Part shown: piece after piece, positions 25,579-34,576 of the stretch | How the letters are laid out: each line of letters begins with the position of its first letter | Position numbering within the stretch: position 1 is the first letter of the stretch | Source of the DNA: Clostridiales bacterium | GTDB lineage: Bacteria > Bacillota > Clostridia > Saccharofermentanales > Saccharofermentanaceae | DNA: 64,000 nucleotides | NCBI GenBank assembly: GCA_017480325.1 | Contig: JAFVAY010000002.1 | Location: forward strand, 1-64,000 | Direction of reading: 5' to 3' | The notes under the pieces: generated by a model | Database searches by the model: none | What the model was told of the DNA's origin: nothing | The model's input: the letters and a program-made list of their open reading frames with translations, nothing else | Made by a program: the position numbers and the translations under genes

Positions 25579-28425
25579 ATGAGCAACAACATCGATTTTA
25601 ACAACGAAGAAGAGATGCAGATGTCGGCTATAGAGTGGATGGCGGAGCAGGTCCCGGGAGGCTTCTTCGTATACCTGGCAGATGAGAGCCAGAGACTGAT
25701 ATACGTTAATAAGGTTTGTCTGAGGCTATTCGGCTGTGATAATGAGGAGCAATTCAGGGATCTTACAGGCTTTACCTTCAGAGGAATGGTGCATCCTGAT
25801 GATTATGATAAGATTCAGGGCTCGATCGATGATCAGATCAAGGATCCTGAGAACGATAATCTTGACTATGTGGAATACAGGATCACCAGAAGAGACGGTG
25901 AGATACGTTGGGTAGATGATTACGGGCATTTCACTCATCTTAAGGGCTATGGCGATGTGTACTATGTATTCATAGGGGATATTACCGAGAAGCACAACAT
26001 ACAGGAGGAGATCCGCAGACGCTCCACCGTTTATGAGGGAATGCTCTCGCAGTTTAATGCCATGGCTGACGACAGCCTTACTGTATTCAGAACTAATATC
26101 ACCACCGGAGTTATCGAGGAGGTAAGAGGAAAAGACCTTTATTACACCGACTACCCCGGAGGCTCTATAGCGGAGAGTGCCAAGGTAAGATCAATGAGCT
26201 TTCTTATCCCCGGCGAGAGTGAGAAGTACGATGAGGTCTTCGAGCTTGATAAGCTTGTTCAGAGATACTATAACGGCGATGGTCCCGCTACCTTTGTAGG
26301 CTATGTAAGAAGACAGTCCGGAAGACAGTGCTTCGTTAAGTTCTCCGGGTCCGCTGCCATCGATCCCGTTAACGGAGATGTTATTGCCTTTGGTGTGGAG
26401 ACGGAGTACAACACGGAGAAAGTGACGGAGATACTTAATCAACGCGTTCTCGCCCGGCAGTATGATATGGTCTCGTATATAGTAGGCGATCATTACGGGG
26501 TAGTAATAGGAGACGCGGCGAATATCAAGAGAGGCAATATCTTTCCTAAGGAGCGCGACGGCATCTATTCGCAATACATACGAGAACAGGTAGTTCCGGC
26601 AGCCTCCGAGTCAGTTCACAATAAAGAAGAGCTTATAAAGGCGCTGTCCGCAGAAACCATCAAAGAGAGGCTTGATGAATCGGATACTTATGTCGTAGAT
26701 GTGACCTGTGAGGAGAACAAGGAGCAGTTCTTCAAGCGATTCACATACTACGTTGTTGACCGTGATGCCGAATTCTATCTGGTCCTTAAGGCTGATATCA
26801 CCGATGTTCTGAGAGAGGAGCGAGAGCGTAATACCGCCCTTGCAGATGCCCTGAAGGCTGCGGAGCAGGCAAATCACGCCAAGACCGCGTTCCTGTCGAA
26901 TATGAGTCATGAGATTCGTACTCCGATGAATGCGATCATTGGGCTCGACAGCCTCGCACTGCGGAAAGAGAATCTGGATACCGATACTCGCGAATATCTG
27001 GAGAAGATCGGCGACAGTGCAAGGCACCTTTTGGGACTTATCAACGATATTCTCGATATGAGCCGTATCGAATCCGGAAGGATCATTCTTCGTAATGAGG
27101 AGTTTTCCTTCAGAAGGATGCTGGAGCAGATCAACACGATGGTTATGTCCCAGTGTGCCGAGAAGGGACTGAGGTACGAGTGTACTATGGTGGGAGGCGT
27201 CAGCGATTATTATATCGGTGACGATATGAAGCTTAAGCAGGTGCTCATCAATATTCTGTCCAATGCCATAAAATTCACTGAAGCTCCCGGGGATATCAGG
27301 TTAAACGTAGAGAGAACTGCGACCTTCGAGAATCAATCCACACTTAAGTTTATTTTATCTGATACCGGAATCGGTATGGATGAAGCCTTTCTTCCCAAGA
27401 TTTTCGATTCCTTCTCTCAGGAAGATAGCAGCCGTAACAACAAGTACGGAAGCACCGGACTCGGCATGGCCATAACCAAGAATATTGTCGAGCTTATGAA
27501 CGGCACAATAAGCGTTAAATCCAAGAAGGGCAAGGGAACGGAGTTCACCATAGCGGTTACCCTGAGAAACTGTAATCATCAGGGGTCGTATATGAACAGC
27601 GTAAGCCCCAAGGATATGAACGTCCTTGTGGTAGATGATGAGGAGATAGCGGCAGAACATGCGAGACTGGTTCTGGATGAAGTGGGTATCAAGTCCGATA
27701 TATGCTTCTCCGGTGAAGAAGCACTTCAGCTTTTGAAGGTTGCTCATACGAAGCACGCTCCCTATAATCTGGTCCTCCTCGACTGGAAGATGCCCAAGAT
27801 GGACGGTATCGAGGTTGCAAAGCTGATACGTGAACAGTACGACAGGGAGACGACGGTTATTATTCTTACCTCCTTTAACTGGGATGAGATCATGGACGAG
27901 GCGCTTCACGTGGGCGTGGACAGCTTCCTTGCCAAACCTCTTTTTGCTTCTAATGTAATCGATGAATTTGAGAGAATAGCCAGAAAGAACAATTTAAGCA
28001 TGTTCAAGAAGAAGGAGCGGGCGGACCTTAAGAATAAGCGTATTCTTATGGCAGAGGATATTATGATCAATGCCGAGATCATGAAGCAGATAATCATGGC
28101 AAAGGATGCCCGGATAGACCATGCTCAGAATGGAAGAATAGTCCTTGAGATGTTCGAGAATAGTGAGGAAGGGTATTACGATGCGATCCTGATGGATGTT
28201 CGTATGCCGGAGATGGACGGACTTGAGGCGACTGCCGCTATAAGAGCTCTTGACAGGCCGGATGCCAAGAAGATACCTATCATAGCTTTGACTGCCAATG
28301 CGTTCGATGAGGACGTTCAAAGATCTTTGCAGGTGGGAATGAATGCGCATCTGTCGAAGCCCGTGGAGCCTGAGCATCTGTATCAGACTCTGGAGGAGCT
28401 CATCTGGGAAGCAAATCAGGAATAA
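25579..28425 (+). CDS. Hybrid sensor histidine kinase with two receiver domains
   Basis: A 948-aa cytosolic protein. A PAS domain (about 15-130: VYLADESQRLIYVNK, GFTFRGMVHPDD) and a second sensory stretch precede a HisKA domain (about 431-500; FLSNMSHEIRTPMNAIIG), HATPase (N box VLINILSNAIKF near 554, G1 DTGIGM near 594, G2 STGLGMAI near 624), and two receivers with Asp at LLDWKMP (near 733) and ILMDVRMP (near 871). The frame is open to 25516, but that region is the ppdK terminator; the ATG at 25579 has GTAAGAGG upstream. No membrane segment is seen. It is 24 nt from a diguanylate cyclase. Confidence 0.93.
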   Translation: MSNNIDFNNEEEMQMSAIEWMAEQVPGGFFVYLADESQRLIYVNKVCLRLFGCDNEEQFRDLTGFTFRGMVHPDDYDKIQGSIDDQIKDPENDNLDYVEYRITRRDGEIRWVDDYGHFTHLKGYGDVYYVFIGDITEKHNIQEEIRRRSTVYEGMLSQFNAMADDSLTVFRTNITTGVIEEVRGKDLYYTDYPGGSIAESAKVRSMSFLIPGESEKYDEVFELDKLVQRYYNGDGPATFVGYVRRQSGRQCFVKFSGSAAIDPVNGDVIAFGVETEYNTEKVTEILNQRVLARQYDMVSYIVGDHYGVVIGDAANIKRGNIFPKERDGIYSQYIREQVVPAASESVHNKEELIKALSAETIKERLDESDTYVVDVTCEENKEQFFKRFTYYVVDRDAEFYLVLKADITDVLREERERNTALADALKAAEQANHAKTAFLSNMSHEIRTPMNAIIGLDSLALRKENLDTDTREYLEKIGDSARHLLGLINDILDMSRIESGRIILRNEEFSFRRMLEQINTMVMSQCAEKGLRYECTMVGGVSDYYIGDDMKLKQVLINILSNAIKFTEAPGDIRLNVERTATFENQSTLKFILSDTGIGMDEAFLPKIFDSFSQEDSSRNNKYGSTGLGMAITKNIVELMNGTISVKSKKGKGTEFTIAVTLRNCNHQGSYMNSVSPKDMNVLVVDDEEIAAEHARLVLDEVGIKSDICFSGEEALQLLKVAHTKHAPYNLVLLDWKMPKMDGIEVAKLIREQYDRETTVIILTSFNWDEIMDEALHVGVDSFLAKPLFASNVIDEFERIARKNNLSMFKKKERADLKNKRILMAEDIMINAEIMKQIIMAKDARIDHAQNGRIVLEMFENSEEGYYDAILMDVRMPEMDGLEATAAIRALDRPDAKKIPIIALTANAFDEDVQRSLQVGMNAHLSKPVEPEHLYQTLEELIWEANQE

Positions 28426-28449
28426 GACAAACACATTCGGAGGCTTTAT

Positions 28450-30582
28450 ATGAACAGCATTATCGCACGCGTCGCAACGGCATTACTGATCGATTACACG
28501 AGTGTTTACTACATAGATGTTAATACCGGTTATTACGAGTGCTACAGTACTAACTCCGGCTATAAGCAGCTGGAGCTTCAGACCTCCGGGCAGGACTTTT
28601 ATGCTGATTGCCAGAGAGATATCAGGGCCGTGGTTTATGAGCCCGACTGGGACAGGGTGTCGGCAGCGCTTACCAAGGAGTCTCTTCTTAAGCAGTTCAG
28701 CGAAAAGGAGGCTATCTCCATCGAATACAGGCTGATGATAGACGGTGCCCCGAAGTATCACGCCATGCGTATCCTATACGATACCTCCGAGGCTTCGGAC
28801 AGCATCATCCTGGGTGTTCAGAACGTTGACCACATTGTGCGTAAGGAGCAGGTAACTCAGACCTATAACGCCATAGCTAAGACCCTTGCCAACAGATACG
28901 CCACTATCTATTACATAGAGCTTAATACCGACAGCTATGTGGAATATTCCTCCAGTAACGACTATAAGGAGCTGGACGTTCCTCCCGAGGGTGCCGATTT
29001 CTTTACAGAGACAGGAAAGAATGTTGTGAGGGTCATACATCCCGAGGATAAGGAAAGAGTATTAAGGATAGCAGACAAGAGCTTCATGATGTCCGTTACT
29101 GAGGGAGGCAACAAATTCCGGATGGAATATCGCCTCATAATGAGCGACGGAGCTCATCATGTAAGACTTATGGCCGTACGGACGGGAGACGGGAATCATC
29201 TGATCGTGGCTCTTGAGAATATTGATGAAGAGGTGAAAAGCCGGGAAGAGCTTAAGACCATATCCGAGAACAGCAAGATTTTCCTGCAGATAGCGGAGAG
29301 CCTCGCTGCTCAGTACGGCATGATCTACTATATAGATGCCGACACGGATGAATACATAGAGTTTACGGCCTCTGATGAGTATAAGGATTTTAACATTAAG
29401 CCTGTCGGGAACGACTTCTTCGGAACCTCTCAGCGTAATGTCAGCATGATTATTCATGCGGAGGATAGAGAGAAGGTTTTCGCCGCGCTTGATAAGAAGA
29501 ATATGCTGGCGGCACTGCAGGAGAAGGAGACCTTTAGCCTGACGTATCGCCTGCTCCTTTCTGACGGCAGCAGCTATACCCGTATGTCCGTGTTCTGGGC
29601 TAATGACCACAAGCATCTTATTATGGCCATAATGAGCATCGACAGCGAGATCCAGAAGGAGAATGCTCTTAAGAAGACCCTTGCCGAGAACGCCACGTTC
29701 TTCCAGATAGCTACTAGCCTTGCCAATCAGTACGATACCATCTACTACGTTGACATGTTAAATGACCACTATATCGAGTTCTCCTCCACAGATGTCTATA
29801 AGAGCTTGGAGGTAAGGCCTTCAGGGGATAATTTCTTCGAGGAGTCACTCGTTAACATCGACAGAGTTATTCACCCTGATGACAGAGAGGAATTCCATCG
29901 TATCCTGAACAAGACCGGTATGATAAGCATCCTTCAGGAGAAGCACATGATAACCCACACCTACCGTCTTCTTATCGGCGACGGCATCATGTATGCGCGC
30001 TTGTCTATAATCTGGGCTACCGACAACAAGCACCTTATCATCGGCGTCATGAATATCGATCAGGAGGTGCGTAAGGAGCAGGAGATACAGAAGAAGCTCT
30101 CCGTTGCCAACGAGAAGGCATACAGGGACGAGATGACCGGAGTCAAGAACAAGGCGGCATTTACTGAGTACGAGGAGAGTCTGCAGGAGCAGATGGATAT
30201 GGATGAGCCTGTGCAGTTCGCTGTCGTGGTTTGTGACGTTAACGGCTTGAAGGCAATTAACGATAAGCTTGGACACATCGAAGGCGACAAGTATATAAAG
30301 AAGGCCTCGACCCTTATCTGCAACATCTGGACGCACAGTCCGGTATTCCGTATCGGAGGTGACGAGTTCGCCGTGATCCTACAGGGAACCGATTACGATA
30401 ACAGGGACGCTCTCATAGAGCAGATCAAGCAAACCGTGCTTCATAACAAGAAGAACGGAGAGGTGATAGTAGCCGTAGGAATGACCGATTATATGCCTGG
30501 AGTTGACATGACCATCAATGAGGTGTTCGAGAGGGCAGATAACCTGATGTACGAGAATAAGACGGCGCTTAAAAAAGAGTAA
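28450..30582 (+). CDS. Diguanylate cyclase with four tandem PAS-like sensor modules
   Basis: A 710-aa protein. Four repeats of one module begin near residues 9, 143, 282 and 421; the last three are spaced exactly 139 residues apart. Each carries a Tyr-Tyr-(Ile/Val)-(Asp/Glu) strand, an aromatic FF or FY turn, and an IHPEDRE-like PAS end motif (the first copy is degenerate). A GGDEF domain follows (about 557-700; YRDEMTGVKNK, CDVNGLKAINDKLGH, active loop RIGGDEF near 634), so c-di-GMP synthesis is expected. No membrane segment and no EAL domain. TCGGAGGC precedes the ATG; the gene is probably cotranscribed with the hybrid kinase. Confidence 0.9.
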   Translation: MNSIIARVATALLIDYTSVYYIDVNTGYYECYSTNSGYKQLELQTSGQDFYADCQRDIRAVVYEPDWDRVSAALTKESLLKQFSEKEAISIEYRLMIDGAPKYHAMRILYDTSEASDSIILGVQNVDHIVRKEQVTQTYNAIAKTLANRYATIYYIELNTDSYVEYSSSNDYKELDVPPEGADFFTETGKNVVRVIHPEDKERVLRIADKSFMMSVTEGGNKFRMEYRLIMSDGAHHVRLMAVRTGDGNHLIVALENIDEEVKSREELKTISENSKIFLQIAESLAAQYGMIYYIDADTDEYIEFTASDEYKDFNIKPVGNDFFGTSQRNVSMIIHAEDREKVFAALDKKNMLAALQEKETFSLTYRLLLSDGSSYTRMSVFWANDHKHLIMAIMSIDSEIQKENALKKTLAENATFFQIATSLANQYDTIYYVDMLNDHYIEFSSTDVYKSLEVRPSGDNFFEESLVNIDRVIHPDDREEFHRILNKTGMISILQEKHMITHTYRLLIGDGIMYARLSIIWATDNKHLIIGVMNIDQEVRKEQEIQKKLSVANEKAYRDEMTGVKNKAAFTEYEESLQEQMDMDEPVQFAVVVCDVNGLKAINDKLGHIEGDKYIKKASTLICNIWTHSPVFRIGGDEFAVILQGTDYDNRDALIEQIKQTVLHNKKNGEVIVAVGMTDYMPGVDMTINEVFERADNLMYENKTALKKE

Positions 30583-30611
30583 TTGACAACCACCTGTAAA
30601 TCATTTATAAC
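30583..30611 (+). promoter_or_regulatory. Sigma-A promoter for the AAE-type transporter
   Basis: -35 TTGACA (30583-30588) lies right after the cyclase stop codon; 17-nt spacer; -10 TATAAC (30606-30611). Confidence 0.85.
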
Positions 30612-30659
30612 TGTTGCGGCTTTTACAATATATTAATAAGAGAGGGCGGTTATAAGAAT

Positions 30660-31934
30660 ATGAGTTTTGACGGTTTCTCCGTTAAGTTTCTGGAGGTTGC
30701 CGAGCATTTCCTGTTCAGCATAAAGGGAACATCACTTGTGCTCTTCTTTATGTTCGCGATAATCTTCATTGGCTACCTTATCGGCAAGATTAACATTAAG
30801 GGAGTATCCTTAGGTACCGCGGCTATTTTTATTGTTGCGCTGGTATTCGGACACTTTAAGGGTGTAACTATAGGCTACAGCGGACACGAGGGTGCCATCG
30901 CGGGCTGGGCTTCAAGCCTTTCTACCATCGATACCTACTTCAAGATCATTCAGAATATCGGTCTTGTGCTCTTCGTAACATCAGTAGGTCTTATTGCCGG
31001 CCCTACCTTTTTCAAGAATCTGAAGAAGAATGCTAAGTCGTACATCCTGTTGGGACTTCTTATTATCCTGTCGGGTAGTGCGGTTACAGCGCTTATCACG
31101 ATCCTTGTACCTAACATGACCTCTGCTATGTCTGTAGGTCTTATGTCCGGGGCCCTTACAAGTACGCCAGCCTTTGCCGCAGCTCAGGGTGCTCTAGAGA
31201 ATTCCCCCGTATACGGAGAGATCGCAGTAGGTCACGCAGTTGCTTATCCCTTCGGCGTTATCGGTGTTGTTCTATTCGTTCAGATCGTCCCGAGAATTCT
31301 TAAGGTTGATATGGATCACGAGAGATCACTTCTTGCACCTGTAGGTGAATTCGAGAAGGCAAGCGGTATTGCACCTAAGCTTTTCGAGCTGGATAAGTTC
31401 GGCTGCGGTGCATTCGCTCTTACAGTTATGGTAGGTCTTATCCTCGGAAGCATCACGATCCCTCTTCCGGGCGGCGCTGCCTTCTCTCTTGGCGCTACCG
31501 GCGGACCTCTTATCATGGGTTTGATCTTCGGTCACTTCGGAAAGCTCGGTAAGCTCAGTCTCGAGGTTAAGGAGCACCTGCTTTCCATCTTCCAGGAATT
31601 CGGTCTCGTGCTGTTCCTTATAGGTGCAGGTATCGAGGGTGGCGCTGCCTTCGTCGATACACTGAAGGTCTACGGAGGACTTCTCTTCCTGTGGGGTGCG
31701 CTCATGACGATCGTTCCTCTCATCGTAGGATTCGTCTTCGCGAAATACGTGCTGAAGCTCAGTATCCTTAATAATCTGGGTTCCATCACGGGAGGCATGA
31801 CGTCCACACCTGCTCTGGGTGCTCTTATCCAGTCTTCCGGCACATCAAATGTTGCTTCCGCTTACGCCGCGACATATCCTATCGCACTTGTTACGGTAGT
31901 TCTGGCTTCTCAGTTCCTTACATACATTCAGTAA
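30660..31934 (+). CDS. AAE-family (AspT/YidE-like) membrane transporter lacking TrkA-C domains
   Basis: A 424-aa, roughly 10-12-helix protein made of two homologous halves. Each half carries the duplicated signature: VGLMSGALTSTPAFAAAQ (about 160-177) and LGSITGGMTSTPALGALI (about 375-392). These are typical of the aspartate:alanine exchanger family. Family members usually have about 560 aa with cytoplasmic RCK/TrkA-C domains between the halves; here only a short linker is present (about 215-240). The substrate is unknown, perhaps a dicarboxylate or amino acid. GAGAGGGCGG precedes the ATG. Confidence 0.82.
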   Translation: MSFDGFSVKFLEVAEHFLFSIKGTSLVLFFMFAIIFIGYLIGKINIKGVSLGTAAIFIVALVFGHFKGVTIGYSGHEGAIAGWASSLSTIDTYFKIIQNIGLVLFVTSVGLIAGPTFFKNLKKNAKSYILLGLLIILSGSAVTALITILVPNMTSAMSVGLMSGALTSTPAFAAAQGALENSPVYGEIAVGHAVAYPFGVIGVVLFVQIVPRILKVDMDHERSLLAPVGEFEKASGIAPKLFELDKFGCGAFALTVMVGLILGSITIPLPGGAAFSLGATGGPLIMGLIFGHFGKLGKLSLEVKEHLLSIFQEFGLVLFLIGAGIEGGAAFVDTLKVYGGLLFLWGALMTIVPLIVGFVFAKYVLKLSILNNLGSITGGMTSTPALGALIQSSGTSNVASAYAATYPIALVTVVLASQFLTYIQ

Positions 31935-31962
31935 GACTGATAAACATAATGACTTAATTTTG

Positions 31963-31986
31963 CACCTCTTCCTCCCGGGAGAGGTG
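31963..31986 (+). terminator. Hairpin between the transporter and alarmone synthetase genes
   Basis: CACCTCTTCC (31963-31972) pairs with GGGAGAGGTG (31977-31986) around TCCC, with one G-T pair. Only TTAT follows, so termination may be inefficient. Confidence 0.55.
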
Positions 31987-31999
31987 TTATCATATTCTC

Positions 32000-32584
32000 A
32001 TGGAAAATGTATACGGTGAACACTACGGAAGATTAATTGCCCTTCAGGAGGAGCTTCAGAGTAAGATTGCCCTGATGGACCAAGAGCTTGAGAGGGAGAA
32101 TGACTCCAGACTTATAGATCATGTTATGGTCCGTCTTAAAAGCGAGGAGAGTGTCCTGGAGAAGTGCGCCAAGAGAGGCTTGACACCGACTCCGGATGTG
32201 ATCGTCACCAATATCCACGACATTGTAGGTATAAGAATAGTAAGCACCTTCCTGGACGATACCCTTAAGGTGATCGATGCCGTTCGGAGGCTTCCGAGTA
32301 TCACCATAGTAGAGGAAAAGGACTATATCTCTAATGCCAAGCCTAACGGCTACAGAAGCTATCACATGATAGTCAGGAATGAGGAAGGATACCTGGCCGA
32401 GATACAGATCAGGACAATATCCATGGATACCTGGGCGGCACTGGAGCATGACATCAAGTATAAGAAGGATATAAAGGCTAATAAGGAGCTAATCACGTCA
32501 GAGCTTAAACGCTGTGCGGATGAACTTGCCTCCACCGATATATCCATGCAGACTATAAGAAATATGATCAACGGACAGATATGA
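32000..32584 (+). CDS. Small alarmone synthetase (single-domain (p)ppGpp synthetase)
   Basis: A 194-aa protein consisting of only the RelA/SpoT synthetase domain: IHDIVGIRIVSTFLDD (about 73-88), KPNGYRSYHMIV (about 114-125), and LAEIQIRTISMDTWAALEHD, which extends into IKYKKD. It has no HD hydrolase, TGS or ACT domain. It transfers pyrophosphate from ATP to GDP or GTP, resembling YjbM/YwaC. No Shine-Dalgarno site is visible; a -10-like TATCAT ends 6 nt before the ATG. It ends 1 nt before the response regulator, so stress alarmone and two-component genes share a unit. Confidence 0.9.
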   Translation: MENVYGEHYGRLIALQEELQSKIALMDQELERENDSRLIDHVMVRLKSEESVLEKCAKRGLTPTPDVIVTNIHDIVGIRIVSTFLDDTLKVIDAVRRLPSITIVEEKDYISNAKPNGYRSYHMIVRNEEGYLAEIQIRTISMDTWAALEHDIKYKKDIKANKELITSELKRCADELASTDISMQTIRNMINGQI

Positions 32585-32585
32585 T

Positions 32586-33254
32586 ATGAAGATACTGATA
32601 GCGGAAGATACCAAGGACCTTAACCATGCGGTGGGAGTGCTTCTTACTCACGAGGGCTACGACGTCGATCAGGTCTATGACGGGCAGGAAGCTCTGGACC
32701 TTATCCTCACCACCGGTTACGACGCCATAATACTTGACATAATGATGCCGAGGCTCGACGGAATCTCGGTGCTTACCACCTTGCGCGAACGTAATATAAT
32801 GACTCCCGTTATGCTTCTTACAGCCAAAGCAGACGTGGATGACAGAGTAGCCGGCCTTGATGCCGGGGCGGATGATTACCTTCCCAAGCCCTTTGCAATG
32901 AAGGAGCTTCTCGCGAGAATAAGAGCCATGATAAGAAGGGGAGGGGATTACTCCTCCGATAAGCTTATCTATGCCGGGCTTTGCCTTAACGGCGACGATC
33001 TGTCATTAAGCTCGGGTAATACGGTAAGGTTGTCCATTAAGGAGTACGAGCTGATGAGGGAGCTTATGCTTAATCCCGAACGGCCTCTGACTATGGCTCA
33101 CATCCTCGAGAAGGTATGGAAGAGTGAGCAGGATATAGGCGATGAAGCGGTATGGCTTTATATCTCCTATCTTAAGAATAAGCTTAGATCCGTAGTATCC
33201 CCGGTTGTTATCCTGGGGGAGAAGGAAGGCCCCTTCACACTGACTCATGAATAA
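32586..33254 (+). CDS. OmpR/PhoB-family response regulator
   Basis: A 222-aa regulator. Receiver (about 1-120): acidic pair ED at 7-8, phosphoacceptor Asp in IILDIMMPRLDG, Thr in LLTAKAD, Lys in YLPKPFAMKE. C-terminal winged helix (about 125-222): RLSIKEYELMRELMLNPERP and VWLYISYLKNKLR. It overlaps the following kinase gene by 8 nt, so the two are a cognate pair. Confidence 0.94.
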   Translation: MKILIAEDTKDLNHAVGVLLTHEGYDVDQVYDGQEALDLILTTGYDAIILDIMMPRLDGISVLTTLRERNIMTPVMLLTAKADVDDRVAGLDAGADDYLPKPFAMKELLARIRAMIRRGGDYSSDKLIYAGLCLNGDDLSLSSGNTVRLSIKEYELMRELMLNPERPLTMAHILEKVWKSEQDIGDEAVWLYISYLKNKLRSVVSPVVILGEKEGPFTLTHE

Positions 33255-34485
33255 CCGCACGATAGAAAGACTCAGGAGAAAATTCATCGGGATCTCCATG
33301 TTGGCGATCTTCCTCGCTATGCTGTTCATCGGAGGTGCCATCTGGCTGTCGAGCTATATCGTTTCTCAAAGTGCCATAAGATCCAGTCTTGATAATCTCG
33401 TTCAAAGCGAGGAATTGGTCCTGGATACTTCGATATCAGATCACTTCGATGACCCCAGGATCACTGAGGCCTTCAGCTCCAATATCAGAGACGTGATCGA
33501 GTATTGGGTCATTCGATATGATGAGACCGGGGAGCTTTTGTCCGTTAACGGAAGATACTCCGAGAAGAGCGAGGGCTTTCTTCTGTCTATAAGTGATGAG
33601 ATCAGGAGGGGGACGCCCGGGAACGGTCACAGAGGAAGGATATACTATAAGTATGTAGAGGATGAGCACGGCTCGACGGTTGCCTTCATAGATGCCACCA
33701 CAGAGATCAATGCTCTGACCAGACTGTTCTACATCGCACTTATCGTATGTACGGCGGGGCTCGCGGTTACATATATCCTGGTGGTTCATTTCTCAGACTA
33801 TATAGTCGCCTCGGAGGTCGAGAACTTTGCCAGACAGAATGACTTTATTACCAATGCAAGCCATGAGCTTAAGACTCCTCTTGCAGTGATCCGTGCTAAT
33901 ACGGAGATGAGTCAGATGCTTAACGGGGAGGATGAGTGGTCTTCATCCACCTTAAAGCAAGTGGATCACATGAACGGGCTTATAGCTAATCTTGTCATGA
34001 TTTCCAAGGCTCAGGAGATGGAGGATAAGACGGTAATGGCCGTTATCGATGCCTCGGAGGTCGTGGAGAGCTCGGTTAAGTCCTTCGAGCCGGTAGCCTC
34101 TCAGGAGGGACTTACACTGTCTACCCAGATCACACCTGAAGTAAGTATTAAGGCTGATGCCAGTAAGATCATGCAGCTTACGACGCTTCTTGTGGATAAT
34201 GCGATCAAGTATTGTGACAAGGGCGGTATTGTCAGGGTCGAGCTTACTCAGATAAGAAAGGGTGCTGTTAGACTTACGGTCTCTAACAGTTACAAGGACG
34301 GAGCCAATGTCGACTATAACAAGTTTTTCGACAGATTCTATAGAGAGGATAAATCCCATAATATAGATAAGGGCGGCTACGGTATAGGTCTCTCCATCGC
34401 GGAGAATATATGCCGACAGTACAGCGGCAGTATCAACGCTTCTTGGAAAAATGGAGAAATTTCCTTCATCTGCCAGCTGTATTAA
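33247..34485 (+). CDS. Membrane sensor histidine kinase
   Basis: A 412-aa kinase with two membrane segments (about 15-38 and 160-180) flanking an extracytoplasmic sensor of about 120 aa. HisKA: FITNASHELKTPLAVIRANTEM (about 199-220). HATPase: N box LLVDNAIKYCDKGG and G2 GGYGIGLSIAENI; the G1 DxG motif is weak (SYKDGANVDYNKFFDRFYR), as in small clostridial kinases. It partners with the overlapping upstream regulator. The signal is unknown. Confidence 0.92.
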   Translation: MNNRTIERLRRKFIGISMLAIFLAMLFIGGAIWLSSYIVSQSAIRSSLDNLVQSEELVLDTSISDHFDDPRITEAFSSNIRDVIEYWVIRYDETGELLSVNGRYSEKSEGFLLSISDEIRRGTPGNGHRGRIYYKYVEDEHGSTVAFIDATTEINALTRLFYIALIVCTAGLAVTYILVVHFSDYIVASEVENFARQNDFITNASHELKTPLAVIRANTEMSQMLNGEDEWSSSTLKQVDHMNGLIANLVMISKAQEMEDKTVMAVIDASEVVESSVKSFEPVASQEGLTLSTQITPEVSIKADASKIMQLTTLLVDNAIKYCDKGGIVRVELTQIRKGAVRLTVSNSYKDGANVDYNKFFDRFYREDKSHNIDKGGYGIGLSIAENICRQYSGSINASWKNGEISFICQLY

Positions 34486-34501
34486 TAGCACTAAAGTCTT
34501 A

Positions 34502-34530
34502 TTGCAAAGAACATTTTTATTTGATAACTT
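34502..34530 (+). promoter_or_regulatory. Possible promoter for the first lipoprotein gene
   Basis: TTGCAA (34502-34507), a 17-nt spacer, and TAACTT (34525-34530). The -10 match is weak. The gap after the kinase gene is AT-rich and has no clear terminator. Confidence 0.4.
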
Positions 34531-34576
34531 CTTTAATAGGTGTTACTGCGCCTAATAAAATAAAGGAGTTAAGGTT

